Shown: positions 26,322-34,243, counted from the first letter of the stretch. The stretch is DNA of 64,000 nt from Azospirillum endophyticum (GCF_016595245.1 NZ_JAENHM010000077.1:71801-135800); one strand, 5' to 3'. Numbers and translations: made by a program. Notes: generated by a model not told the origin, from the sequence alone.

Positions 26322-27197
26322 ATGGGCCGAGCGCGGCGAAAAGCGCCCTTGCGGATCGCAGTGCCGGCCCTGCTGCTAGGCGCCCTGCTCCTCCTCCCGC
26401 CGGCGGGGGCGTACGCCGAATCTCCGGCCGATCGCCTGACGCCATCCGCCTCTCCCATCGTCTCCCTCCCGCGTCTGACACCGACGGGATCCGTCTCGCC
26501 GCCGCTGGCTCCCGGCGTCGTCTGGGAGCATCCGCCGGAGGCGCCGGCGCCATTGTCGCCACTTGGGCCACAAGCCGCCCCGGTCCGGCCTGCGGAGTCT
26601 CCACCAGCCGTCGTCGCCCTTCCGCCCCTGCCGCCGGCCAAGCCGCGAAGCGAGCCGCCGCCCCAGCCGGCCGCCAAACCGCCGAGTGCCGGTCCGGCGC
26701 AACGGATGGTGACCGCCACCGCCGGCATCTATCTGCGGGCGACCCCCGACGCCAAGGGCCGGGTCCTCGATACGGTGGAGAAGGGCGACCGGCTGACGGC
26801 CTTCGGCACGCCGGCCGATGGCTGGCAGCGGGTCGGCCGCACCGGGAAGCCGCAGGGCTACGTCACCGCCGCCTATCTGGCGGAGACCGCCCCGGAGACC
26901 AAGTCCACGCCCGGCCGCTACGCCAAGGCCGATCCGGGGGACCGCGGCTGCGCCCTGCCCGACGACCTGCCGGAGCGGGCGCGGCCCCCCCGCCTGTCCG
27001 AAGGGACCGTCGCCCGGCTGCGTGCCGCCGGCAACCTGCGCGTCGCCCCGGTCTGCGACGCCAAGGTCCTGGACGTGCTGGAGACCGGCGAGCGCGTCAC
27101 CGTGCTGGAGGCCGCCGGCGGCTGGTACAAGGTCGGGCGGAAGGGCAAGGCGCCGGGCTATGTCGGCGCCGCCCTGCTTACCCCCGTCAAGCGGTGA
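26322..27197 (+). CDS. Exported protein with two SH3-like domains
   Basis: A 291-aa exported protein. A signal peptide (LRIAVPALLLGALLLLPPAG, end near AYA|E) is followed by a Pro-rich linker of about 90 residues. Two bacterial SH3 (SH3_3) domains come next: AGIYLRATPDAKGRVLDTVE through YVTAAYLAE, and NLRVAPVCDAKVLDVLETGE through GYVGAALLTPVKR. Bacterial SH3 domains bind cell-wall peptides or protein partners. It follows the 25136 gene after 10 bases. The Pro-rich linker could span the peptidoglycan layer. Confidence 0.82.
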   Translation: MGRARRKAPLRIAVPALLLGALLLLPPAGAYAESPADRLTPSASPIVSLPRLTPTGSVSPPLAPGVVWEHPPEAPAPLSPLGPQAAPVRPAESPPAVVALPPLPPAKPRSEPPPQPAAKPPSAGPAQRMVTATAGIYLRATPDAKGRVLDTVEKGDRLTAFGTPADGWQRVGRTGKPQGYVTAAYLAETAPETKSTPGRYAKADPGDRGCALPDDLPERARPPRLSEGTVARLRAAGNLRVAPVCDAKVLDVLETGERVTVLEAAGGWYKVGRKGKAPGYVGAALLTPVKR

Positions 27198-27391
27198 AGG
27201 GGCAAGCCGTGAAGGGGGCTTGTTCGGCCGTGAAAAAGGATTCTACAACAAGGGGGAGGCCGAACCTTCGCAGGCGAACGGAGTCCCCGACGCACCCGTC
27301 CCGTCCGACGGTTCGACCACCCCCGCCGGCCATGCGGCGCCGGTCCGGCCGGGCGGGGACGCGAAGCACGACCGGGACAAGGATCCTCACG

Positions 27392-27658
27392 ATGTCGACC
27401 CAACACAAACAAGCCATGGACGCGGTCCTGCAGGCCGCCGCGCACGACATCGTCGCCACCCTCCAGGAGCGGGACATCACCGACCGCCACAGCGAGGAAG
27501 GGGACCTCGTCGTCCTCGACGTCGCCATCCTGCACGCCTACCGCATCTTCATGCGCATCTGCGAGGAGAACGGGCTGGACGTCGACGCCGGCTATTTCGC
27601 CGACCTCGCCGCCGACCTTGCCGAGGAAGTGGCGCAGGACCAGGATTACGAGGATTAA
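27392..27658 (+). CDS. Small acidic hypothetical protein
   Basis: An 88-aa acidic, helical protein (QHKQAMDAVLQAAAHDIVAT, then YRIFMRICEENGLDVDAGYF and a very acidic end EEVAQDQDYED). ATG 27392 has AAGGA eight bases upstream; the frame stays open to 27194, but the preceding sequence reads as Pro/Arg-rich noise. The family is unknown. It ends at a strong terminator, so it may be the last gene of the 25136 operon or a unit of its own, since 194 bases separate it from the SH3 gene. Confidence 0.75.
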   Translation: MSTQHKQAMDAVLQAAAHDIVATLQERDITDRHSEEGDLVVLDVAILHAYRIFMRICEENGLDVDAGYFADLAADLAEEVAQDQDYED

Positions 27659-27678
27659 GTCAGGGGACCGAGCCCGCA

Positions 27679-27733
27679 TGCCCCCGTCCTTCCCCGTGCA
27701 GCCTGGGAGAGACGGGGGCAATTCCTTTTTTTT
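27679..27733 (+). terminator. Rho-independent terminator
   Basis: A ten-base stem TGCCCCCGTC / GACGGGGGCA with a 22-base loop is followed by ATTCCTTTTTTTT. It ends the 27392 gene and lies 15 bases before the flavoprotein start. Confidence 0.9.
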
Positions 27734-27747
27734 GAAAGCGTTTCCAA

Positions 27748-28980
27748 GTGTCCCATTCCACCCCTGACGTGGCGATCGTCGGCGCCGGCCCCGCCGGCTT
27801 GATGGCGGCGGAGATCGCCGCAGCCGCCGGCCTGCGGGTCGCCGTCTTCGACCACATGCCCAGCCCGGCGCGCAAGCTGCTGCTGGCCGGGCGCGGCGGG
27901 CTGAACCTGACCCATTCGGAGCCGCTCGACCGTTTCCTGCCGCGCTATGGCGCCGCCGAGCCGCTGTTCCGCCGCCTGCTCGCCGGCTTCTCGCCCGAGG
28001 ACCTGCGCAGCTGGGCGGCCGGGCTGGGCATCGAAACCTTCGTCGGCAGCAGCGGCCGCATCTTCCCGGTGCAGATGAAGGCCTCCACCCTGGTGCGGGC
28101 GTGGCTGCGGCGACTGGACGGGCTGGGCGTCACCCTGCACAGCCGCCATCGCTGGACCGGCTGGGACGGGACCGGCGCCCTAACCTTCCGCCATGGCGAG
28201 GAGACCATCACCGTCGCCCCGCGCGCCACCCTGCTGGCGCTGGGCGGGGCGAGTTGGCCGCGCACCGGGTCCGACGGCGGCTGGGTGCCGCTGCTGGAGG
28301 GGCTGGGGGTGGAGGTGGCGCCACTGACGCCGTCCAACATGGGCTTCGAGGTGCCGTGGTCCGATCACCTGCGGGACCGCTTCGCCGGCCAGCCGGTGAA
28401 GAGCGTCGGACTGTCGGCTGCCGGCCGCCGCTTGAAGGGCGAGTTCGTCATCACCGAGACCGGGATCGAGGGCGGTGCCGTCTATGCGCTGAGCGCCCCC
28501 TTGCGCGACGCCATCGCGGCGGAGGGCTGGGCGACCCTGACGCTGGACCTGCTGCCGGACATGGCCGAGGCCGAACTGGTCCGGCGCCTGCGCCGCCGCG
28601 GTGCGGAGTCGCTGTCCACCTTCCTGAAGAAGTCGCTGTCCCTGACCGGCCCGCGCGCCGCCCTGCTGCGCGAGTTCGCCCCCGCCGCCGACCTGTCCGA
28701 CCCGGTGGCGCTGGCCCGGCACATCAAGGGGCTGGCGGTGGTGCTGACCGGCGTCCGCCCGATCGAGCGGGCGATCTCCTCGGCCGGCGGGGTCCGGCTG
28801 CCCGAGCTGGACGAGCGGCTGATGCTGACCCGCCGTCCCGGCCTGTTCCTGGCCGGCGAGATGCTGGACTGGGAGGCGCCGACCGGCGGCTATCTGCTGC
28901 AGGGCTGCTTCGCCATGGGCATGGCGGCCGGCAAGGGTATGGTGGAGTGGCTGGGGACGAAGACCCCAGGCGCAGATTGA
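27748..28980 (+). CDS. HI0933-family flavoprotein
   Basis: A 410-aa FAD-dependent protein of the HI0933/YhiN group. The dinucleotide-binding motif VAIVGAGPAGLMAAEIAAAA (GAGPAG at 11-16) is followed by the family hallmark ARKLLLAGRGGLNLTHSEP. Later blocks are TLLALGGASWPRTGSDGGW, SSAGGVRLPELDE and GLFLAGEMLDWEAPTGGYLL. Members are putative aminoacetone or other oxidoreductases of unknown physiological role. It starts at GTG 27748. A terminator in front means that it has its own promoter very close to the start, or depends on read-through. Confidence 0.88.
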   Translation: MSHSTPDVAIVGAGPAGLMAAEIAAAAGLRVAVFDHMPSPARKLLLAGRGGLNLTHSEPLDRFLPRYGAAEPLFRRLLAGFSPEDLRSWAAGLGIETFVGSSGRIFPVQMKASTLVRAWLRRLDGLGVTLHSRHRWTGWDGTGALTFRHGEETITVAPRATLLALGGASWPRTGSDGGWVPLLEGLGVEVAPLTPSNMGFEVPWSDHLRDRFAGQPVKSVGLSAAGRRLKGEFVITETGIEGGAVYALSAPLRDAIAAEGWATLTLDLLPDMAEAELVRRLRRRGAESLSTFLKKSLSLTGPRAALLREFAPAADLSDPVALARHIKGLAVVLTGVRPIERAISSAGGVRLPELDERLMLTRRPGLFLAGEMLDWEAPTGGYLLQGCFAMGMAAGKGMVEWLGTKTPGAD

Positions 28981-29021
28981 CTTCGGCTTCGAGGGTGATC
29001 CGGCGTACCGAGGCAACATTT

Positions 29022-29144
29022 ACACGGATGTCACGGATTTAGACACGGATTACACGGATTTTTCTTATGGCTTGCCAGCGCCGATGTCTTTTGGCCGGCG
29101 CAGTCTCGCCAGACGACATCCGTGAAATCCGTGTCGATCTTGCC
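29022..29144. repeat. Dispersed 'CACGGATTT' palindromic repeat, copy 1
   Basis: Short direct repeats of CACGGAT(T) at 29022-29061 face an inverted block ATCCGTGAAATCCGTGTC near 29119-29136. Together they form an imperfect palindrome of about 120 bases between the flavoprotein and ahcY genes. A 27-base part of the right arm recurs in opposite orientation at 46915-46941. It looks like a REP/BIME-type intergenic element; no gene is seen here. Confidence 0.7.
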
Positions 29145-29179
29145 TGACATCCCTGCTCCTCCCAAGAAACCGGCACCGC

Positions 29180-29213
29180 AAAGAAAAAGGGCCGCCCCAC
29201 CGGAACGGCCCTT
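29180..29213 (-). terminator. Rho-independent terminator of ahcY
   Basis: On the minus strand an eight-base stem AAGGGCCG / CGGCCCTT with an 11-base loop runs into TTTTTCTTTG. It lies 21 bases after the ahcY stop codon. Confidence 0.88.
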
Positions 29214-29234
29214 CTTTCTCAACCCCACATCCGA

Positions 29235-30533
29235 TCAGTAGCGGTAGTGGTCCGGCTTGTAGGGGCCGGCGGCGTTGACGCCGATATATTCGGACTGCTT
29301 GGCGGTCAGGGTGGTCAGCTTGGCGCCGATCTTGTCCAGATGCAGGCGGGCCACCTTCTCGTCCAGGTGCTTGGGCAGGACGTAGACCTTGCGCTCGTAA
29401 TTGGCGGCGTTGGTCCACAGCTCGATCTGGGCCAGCACCTGGTTGGTGAAGCTGGCGCTCATCACGAAGCTGGGGTGGCCGGTGGCGCAGCCCAGATTGA
29501 CCAGACGGCCCTGGGCGAGCACGATCAGGCGCTTGCCGTCGGGGAACACCACCTCGTCGACCTGCGGCTTGACCTCTTCCCAGGTCAGGTTGCGCAGGGC
29601 GTCGATCTGGATCTCGCTGTCGAAGTGACCGATGTTGCAGACGATGGCGCGGTCCTTCATCGCGCGCATGTGGTCGATCGTGATGACGTCGACGTTGCCG
29701 GTCGCCGTGACGAAGATGTCGCCCAGCGGCGCGGCCTCGTCCATGGTGATGACCTGATAGCCTTCCATCGCGGCCTGGAGCGCGTTGATCGGGTCGATCT
29801 CCGTCACCATGACGCGGGCGCCCTGCGAGCGCAGGCTGGCGGCCGAACCCTTGCCGACGTCGCCATAGCCGGCGACGACGGCGACCTTGCCGGCGACCAT
29901 CACGTCGGTGGCGCGCTTGATGCCGTCGACCAGCGACTCGCGGCAGCCATAGAGGTTGTCGAACTTCGACTTGGTGACGCTGTCGTTCACGTTGATGGCC
30001 GGGACCTTCAGCGTGCCCTTCTTCATCATCTCATAGAGACGGTGGACGCCGGTGGTGGTCTCCTCCGACAGGCCGCGGACCTCGTCCAGCATCGCCGGAT
30101 ACTTGTCGTGCATGATCTGGGTGACGTCGCCGCCATCGTCCAGGATCATGTTCGGCGTCCAGCCGTCCGGACCGCGCAGGGTCTGCTCGATGCACCACCA
30201 GAACTCCTCCTCCGTCTCGCCCTTCCAGGCGAAGACCGGGATGCCGGCGGCGGCGATGGCGGCGGCGGCCTGGTCCTGGGTCGAGAAGATGTTGCAGGAC
30301 GACCAGCGCACGGTGGCGCCGAGCGCCGTCAGCGTCTCGATCAGCACGGCGGTCTGGATGGTCATGTGCAGGCAGCCGACGATGCGGGCGCCGGCCAGCG
30401 GCTTGGCATCACCGAACTCGGACCGCAGGGCCATCAGGCCCGGCATCTCGGTCTCGGCGATGGTGATCTCCTTGCGGCCCCAGTTCGCGAGGCTGATGTC
30501 CTTGACCTTGTAGTCCGTGAATTCGGCGGCCAT
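29235..30533 (-). CDS. ahcY: Adenosylhomocysteinase
   Basis: A 432-aa S-adenosylhomocysteine hydrolase. It splits SAH into adenosine and homocysteine with bound NAD, keeping methylation reactions going. The NAD-binding loop is AGYGDVGKGSAASLRSQGAR (about residues 218-237). NIFSTQDQAAAAIA, NVNDSVTKSKFDNLYGCRES and the C-terminal end GPYKPDHYRY that completes the neighbouring subunit's cofactor site are all present. The length is normal. It stands alone, with its own terminator and a long leader of about 120 bases containing an 18-bp palindrome further upstream. Confidence 0.97.
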   Translation of the reverse strand: MAAEFTDYKVKDISLANWGRKEITIAETEMPGLMALRSEFGDAKPLAGARIVGCLHMTIQTAVLIETLTALGATVRWSSCNIFSTQDQAAAAIAAAGIPVFAWKGETEEEFWWCIEQTLRGPDGWTPNMILDDGGDVTQIMHDKYPAMLDEVRGLSEETTTGVHRLYEMMKKGTLKVPAINVNDSVTKSKFDNLYGCRESLVDGIKRATDVMVAGKVAVVAGYGDVGKGSAASLRSQGARVMVTEIDPINALQAAMEGYQVITMDEAAPLGDIFVTATGNVDVITIDHMRAMKDRAIVCNIGHFDSEIQIDALRNLTWEEVKPQVDEVVFPDGKRLIVLAQGRLVNLGCATGHPSFVMSASFTNQVLAQIELWTNAANYERKVYVLPKHLDEKVARLHLDKIGAKLTTLTAKQSEYIGVNAAGPYKPDHYRY

Positions 30534-30652
30534 GAGGGATGACTCCTGGTGGGCGGTGATGGTTCGGGCAACGGTGTTTCAGGCGTGCCGGATCCCCGGC
30601 CCTGCCGCTGTGATTGGCCAAGGGTGTACCAGCGGCATCGGAACCATGCAAG

Positions 30653-30670
30653 CATAAAGATATCTTTATG
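30653..30670. promoter_or_regulatory. 18-bp perfect palindrome upstream of ahcY, candidate SahR-type operator
   Basis: CATAAAGATATCTTTATG is a perfect inverted repeat about 120 bases before the ahcY start and 85 before the radical SAM gene on the other strand. The ATAAAGATAT core resembles operators of SahR, an ArsR-type repressor of methionine-cycle genes that responds to SAH and often controls ahcY. The link to SahR is inference; no sahR gene is in the window. Confidence 0.55.
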
Positions 30671-30754
30671 TTTGTTTGGTAGAGGGAGCGATGGGTCCGG
30701 ACCCGCCCCGTTTGTTCCCTTTACGTTCCTATCAGCCACGGCTAAGCTGCGGCC

Positions 30755-31846
30755 ATGGACGAGATAAAGCGATCCCCGATCAAGGGCCGCGGCGCGGTCA
30801 GCAACGCCACCGGGCGGTACGAACGCGAGACCCGCGTCCTGACCGACGACGGCTGGACCGGCTATGCGGAGAGCGGCAACGAGGCGCTGTCCGACCCGGT
30901 ACGCACCACCGTCTCCCCGGCCTCGGCCAAGTCGATCATCGCCCGCAACCAGTCGCCCGACGTCGCCTTCGACCAGTCGGTGAACCCGTACCAGGGCTGC
31001 GAGCATGCCTGCATCTACTGCTTCGCCCGGCCGACCCACGCCTATCTCAACCTGTCGCCCGGGCTGGATTTCGAGACGAAGCTGTTCGCCAAGCGCAACG
31101 CGGCGGAGCTGCTGGCGAAGGAGCTGCGGGCGAAATCCTATGCCTGCCGGCCGCTGGCGCTGGGGGCCAACACCGATCCCTACCAGCCGGTCGAGCGGAC
31201 GGAGGGCATCACGCGGCGCGTGCTGGAGGTCTGCCGCGCCTTCAACCAGCCGGTCAGCATCATCACCAAGTCGGCGCTGGTGCTGCGCGACCTCGACATC
31301 CTGGCGCCGATGGCGGCGCAGGGATTGGCCTCGGTCGCCGTCTCCGTCACCACGCTGGACCGCGACCTCGCCCGGGTGATGGAGCCGCGGGCCAGCACCC
31401 CGCCGCGCCGGCTGGAGGCGATCCGCGCCCTGGCCGGAGCGGGCGTGCCGGTGGCGGTCCTCGCCAGCCCGATGATCCCCGCCCTGAACGACCATGAGCT
31501 GGAGGCGATCCTGGAGGCGGCGGCCGGCGCCGGGGCGAGCGCGGCCAGCACCATCCTGCTGCGGCTGCCGCTGGAGATCGCCGGCCTGTTCGAGGAATGG
31601 CTGCGCGTCCACGCCCCCAACCGCGCCGAGCGCGTGCTGAGCCTGATCCGGCAGAGCCGCGACGGCGCGCTCTACCGCTCCGATTTCGGCACGCGGATGA
31701 CCGGCACCGGCCCCTATGCCGAGCTGCTGCGCCACCGCTTCGCACTGGCCTGCCGCAAGCACGGGCTGGGCGGCCGCAACTGGCGGCTGGACTGCACGCA
31801 GTTCCGCGTGCCGCCGGCGGCGGGGGACCAGCTCTCGCTGCTCTGA
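30755..31846 (+). CDS. PA0069-family radical SAM protein
   Basis: A 363-aa radical SAM enzyme. The [4Fe-4S] cluster motif is C82-x3-C86-x2-C89 in GCEHACIYCFARPTHAYL. SVNPYQGC before it, LGANTDPYQPVERTEGITR and the C-terminal end LDCTQFRVPPAAGDQLSLL mark the PA0069/SplB-like group. Members of this family generate a 5'-deoxyadenosyl radical for an unknown, possibly DNA-repair-related, reaction. It is divergent from ahcY and not in an operon. Confidence 0.9.
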   Translation: MDEIKRSPIKGRGAVSNATGRYERETRVLTDDGWTGYAESGNEALSDPVRTTVSPASAKSIIARNQSPDVAFDQSVNPYQGCEHACIYCFARPTHAYLNLSPGLDFETKLFAKRNAAELLAKELRAKSYACRPLALGANTDPYQPVERTEGITRRVLEVCRAFNQPVSIITKSALVLRDLDILAPMAAQGLASVAVSVTTLDRDLARVMEPRASTPPRRLEAIRALAGAGVPVAVLASPMIPALNDHELEAILEAAAGAGASAASTILLRLPLEIAGLFEEWLRVHAPNRAERVLSLIRQSRDGALYRSDFGTRMTGTGPYAELLRHRFALACRKHGLGGRNWRLDCTQFRVPPAAGDQLSLL

Positions 31847-31955
31847 GGGGGGCGGGGTTGGTGGTGGAGGCCGGGTCGGACGCCGCGATGGACGCCGGAA
31901 TGAAGGATGGAACATGGTGGAACGCTTTCGCGGCCGCCGTTCCGTCCGGGTCGCC

Positions 31956-32624
31956 TTAGAGGGACCGCGGGAAGGCGCCGGCCGCGCGGCGGCGCACCGG
32001 TCCCGGGACGAGGTTGGGGAAATGCTCATCCGGGTTGAGGGTCCAGGGATAGACGCCCTTCGGCCCCTCGCCCTCCGGCTGGGCGACGATGGCGGCAACG
32101 ACCTCCGGGCTGCGCGGCGTGCGCTCGCGGAGCTCGCCGGGGATGTCGTCGTCGAGTTCGGGGACGGTGACGGCGGGAGGGTCGTCGGGACGCGGCGCCT
32201 GCGGCCTGATATCGGGTGCGGTCCGGGCGTCGGCGCCGGCGAACAGGCCGAGCCGGTCGGCCAACCAGCGCACGGTGGACGGATCGCCGATCGAGACCAG
32301 CCGCTCGATCTGCTCGGCGACCAAGGCGCGCAGCGAGGACAGCCGCAGTTCGGCCTCGCGGTTCAGCGCCTCACGCTCCCACCAGACGCGGATGCGGAGA
32401 TCCTTCGCTCCGTAATAGGCCCGCCACAGGGTGGTGCGGCTGCAGCCCATGGCGCGGGAGACCTGAAGGAAGGAATTCCCGCGCGCCAGCATGCCGGCGG
32501 CCATGATCCACTGTTCCTCGTGGAACTGCGATCCGGGCACCAGCGAGCCTTCGGCGGGCACCGGCGGCTCTTCGGCCCAGCGGGGGAGACGGTCGCCGGC
32601 AAGGGTACGGGGATCGACGGGCAT
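31956..32624 (-). CDS. Hypothetical protein with helix-turn-helix
   Basis: A 222-aa protein. Residues about 35-80 contain QWIMAAGMLARGNSFLQVSR and AMGCSRTTLWRAYYGAKDLR, a clear homeodomain-like or Fis-like helix-turn-helix as seen in small-terminase or transposase-related DNA binders. A charged helical region (REALNREAELRLSSLRALV) and a Pro-rich acidic C-terminus follow. ATG 32624 has GCGGAG upstream; a TTG 15 bases earlier is less likely. It is still high-GC, so it probably lies just outside the low-GC island that begins downstream of its start. Function unknown. Confidence 0.7.
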   Translation of the reverse strand: MPVDPRTLAGDRLPRWAEEPPVPAEGSLVPGSQFHEEQWIMAAGMLARGNSFLQVSRAMGCSRTTLWRAYYGAKDLRIRVWWEREALNREAELRLSSLRALVAEQIERLVSIGDPSTVRWLADRLGLFAGADARTAPDIRPQAPRPDDPPAVTVPELDDDIPGELRERTPRSPEVVAAIVAQPEGEGPKGVYPWTLNPDEHFPNLVPGPVRRRAAGAFPRSL

Positions 32625-32803
32625 GGTGGGGCTCCGCAAGTGAGAAGGGACTGGCGGAGGAGCTTATAGGAATATTTTCTGGATTTGCGGCTTTTGTTCA
32701 ACGGCGTTTCGGTGCTCGCTGAATTGCTTGAGATTTCGGCACAGGATCCGTTTCCGCGTGGCGTGGAGATCCCCAGCCTTCCCCATATCGGAAGATCGCA
32801 CTT

Positions 32804-32820
32804 GTTCCCAAAATGGGAAC
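32804..32820. promoter_or_regulatory. 17-bp palindrome, candidate HigA operator
   Basis: GTTCCCA-AAA-TGGGAAC is a perfect inverted repeat 16 bases before the higB start. HigBA modules are usually autoregulated by HigA or HigBA binding to such a site in the promoter. The role is inferred from symmetry and position. Confidence 0.65.
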
Positions 32821-32836
32821 ACTCTATGATGTGGAC

Positions 32837-33139
32837 ATGAACATCATCAAGCGCTCGACCCTGATCGACGATTGGGAGCGACATCCGGAAACGGAGCAGC
32901 CATTGAAGGAGTGGTTCCGCATGGCTCGTAGCGCCGGCTGGTCGTGCATGAATGATGTGATGAAGAGCTATCCGAAAGCCAAGGTCTTGAATGCCGAGAG
33001 GGTACGCTTCGAGATTTGCGGCGGAAACTATCGCTTTATCGTTGCCTTCAAGTTCACGGCCAACATGGCATTCGTCAAATTCATTGGAACGCATACGGAA
33101 TATGACAGGATCAACGCTCTGGACGTCGACCTATATTGA
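32837..33139 (+). CDS. higB: HigB-family toxin (mRNA interferase-like)
   Basis: A 100-aa toxin of the HigB (PF09907-type, RelE-fold) family, ribosome-dependent mRNA endonucleases. The family signature is visible: MNIIKRSTLIDDWERHPETE, KEWFRMARSAGW, FEICGGNYRFIVAFKFTANM and the final VKFIGTHTEYDRINAL with the conserved H-x-EYD. ATG 32837 is preferred over ATG 32813, which lies inside the operator palindrome. The toxin gene precedes the antitoxin, the normal order for HigBA. Base composition is lower in GC than in core genes, in line with horizontal acquisition. Confidence 0.88.
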   Translation: MNIIKRSTLIDDWERHPETEQPLKEWFRMARSAGWSCMNDVMKSYPKAKVLNAERVRFEICGGNYRFIVAFKFTANMAFVKFIGTHTEYDRINALDVDLY

Positions 33140-33226
33140 AGTCCGTCAGTCGCCTGTCGAAGCATCCGACGGACTGCAAGCTTCGGTTTTCCCGTGCGAT
33201 GCACGCTTCGGACGCGTTCGTCCGAA
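33140..33226. repeat. Nested hairpins between higB and higA
   Basis: Three inverted repeats are packed into the gap: AGTCCGTC / GACGGACT (33140-33175), CGAAGC / GCTTCG (33158-33185) and TTCGGACG / CGTCCGAA with loop CGTT (33207-33226). HigBA genes normally overlap or nearly touch, while here 133 bases separate them. The structures could control antitoxin expression or be a small inserted repeat. Confidence 0.55.
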
Positions 33227-33272
33227 CCGATCGCCCTCCAGGCAATGGCGAGTCTCTCAGTAGAGGTGTGGA

Positions 33273-33650
33273 ATGTATGAGATGAAGCCGATCCGCACGG
33301 ATGCGGATCACGCAGCGGCGGTCGAAGAGATCGAGCGCCTTTGGGATGCCGAGCCCGGTACGCCGGACCATGACCGCCTGGAGATGCTGGGGACCCTGGT
33401 AAGCGCCTATGAGGATTCGCGGTGGGCCATCGATGCGCCCGACCCTGTCGCGGCGATCAAGGCGCGGATGGAGGCGGCCGGCTATACGCAGTCCGACCTC
33501 GGCAGGTTGCTCGGCTCCCGCCCGCGTGCTTCCGAAATTCTGAACCGGCGCCGTCCGCTGACGATGGATCAAGCCTGGACGCTGCACCGCGAGTGGCGTA
33601 TCCCCGCGGACATTCTGCTTCGCCCCTACGATCTCCGGCAGGGAACCTGA
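33273..33650 (+). CDS. higA: HigA-family antitoxin (XRE helix-turn-helix)
   Basis: A 125-aa antitoxin. The N-terminal helical part (IRTDADHAAAVEEIERLWDA, DRLEMLGTLVSAYED) is the toxin-neutralising segment of this HigA group. The XRE-type HTH follows: AAIKARMEAAGYTQSDLGRL, LGSRPRASEILNRRRPLTM, and the C-terminal HREWRIPADILLRPY. GAGG precedes ATG 33273; ATG 33282 (MKPIRTD) is an alternative. It should neutralise the HigB toxin encoded 133 bases upstream and bind the palindrome at 32804. Confidence 0.88.
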   Translation: MYEMKPIRTDADHAAAVEEIERLWDAEPGTPDHDRLEMLGTLVSAYEDSRWAIDAPDPVAAIKARMEAAGYTQSDLGRLLGSRPRASEILNRRRPLTMDQAWTLHREWRIPADILLRPYDLRQGT

Positions 33651-33723
33651 CAGGCCGTCTTTCAGCGTCCGAACGCCGTGACGCAAGCGAGATCGCTGAT
33701 TGGTCTCATGACCAGGATCGGGG

Positions 33724-34113
33724 TCACGGCGCCTCCCGGTGTTGCCCTGCAGCGAGCAGCGGCAGGTCCACCGACACCCGGTCATAGACGGCACGCGGCA
33801 CCAGGGTCCGCCCCTGGCGTCGCAGCTCCACCAGACCGAATCCGGCCAGCGTCTTCAAGGTGCGCGACAGGTTCGGCCCCTTCCTCCCACTCAAGCTCTC
33901 CAACTCGGCCACGGAGTTCGGCTCGGCTTCGGCGATCAGTTCCAGCAGCAGTTGGTTCTTGGTCGAAAGCACCTGGGCGAAGCTCTCGATCGACGAGAAC
34001 CAGATTTTCGCATCATCCGAGGCCGGCTTGTGCTCGCCACGGGCGATCGCCATCAACCGCGCCTTCTGCTGTTCATAGGTGGCGATCCCCACCTTGACGA
34101 TCCGTTCGGTCAT
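33724..34113 (-). CDS. TumA-like antitoxin (HVO_A0114-type DNA-binding protein)
   Basis: A 129-aa winged-helix protein. IWFSSIESFAQVLSTKNQLL, then AEAEPNSVAELESLSGRKGP and LSRTLKTLAGFGLVELRRQG fit the HVO_A0114 family, which serves as antitoxin and autoregulator (TumA) beside TumE-type toxins. The start overlaps the stop of an upstream minus-strand frame by ATGA, the usual toxin-then-antitoxin coupling, but that toxin is reduced to a fragment. The gene itself looks intact. Confidence 0.8.
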   Translation of the reverse strand: MTERIVKVGIATYEQQKARLMAIARGEHKPASDDAKIWFSSIESFAQVLSTKNQLLLELIAEAEPNSVAELESLSGRKGPNLSRTLKTLAGFGLVELRRQGRTLVPRAVYDRVSVDLPLLAAGQHREAP

Positions 34114-34214
34114 GGCCGCATACCTCTTTCCTTCAATATCGCATCGACCTTGGCGAAGAAGTCAGTCAGAAGGTCTTGCGCCGATACGTACTCGTAGGCG
34201 CTCCTTTTTTGGAT
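34110..34214 (-). pseudogene. C-terminal fragment of a TumE-like (DUF6516) toxin
   Basis: The minus-strand frame that ends in the ATGA overlap with the TumA-like gene reads AYEYVSAQDLLTDFFAKVDA then ILKERG. This matches the Y-x-F-V-S-x-x-x-LL-x-DF-x-x-V pattern at the end of proteobacterial TumE toxins. An in-frame TAA (34217-34215) lies about 35 codons before the stop and there is no usable start, so the rest of the toxin is gone. The lipoprotein gene at 34244 occupies the place where the toxin's N-terminal part would be. Confidence 0.6.
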
Positions 34215-34243
34215 TTAACGTGCCTAAGCCGCTCATTTAACGG

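Noticed and set aside
29022..29144. CRISPR array
   Set aside because: The short repeats are irregular in spacing, occur in both orientations and lack unique spacers or cas genes; they form a palindromic element.
30534..30754. A possible SAH riboswitch in the ahcY leader
   Set aside because: I could not find the conserved stems or core sequence of the SAH riboswitch; the palindrome at 30653 fits a protein operator better.
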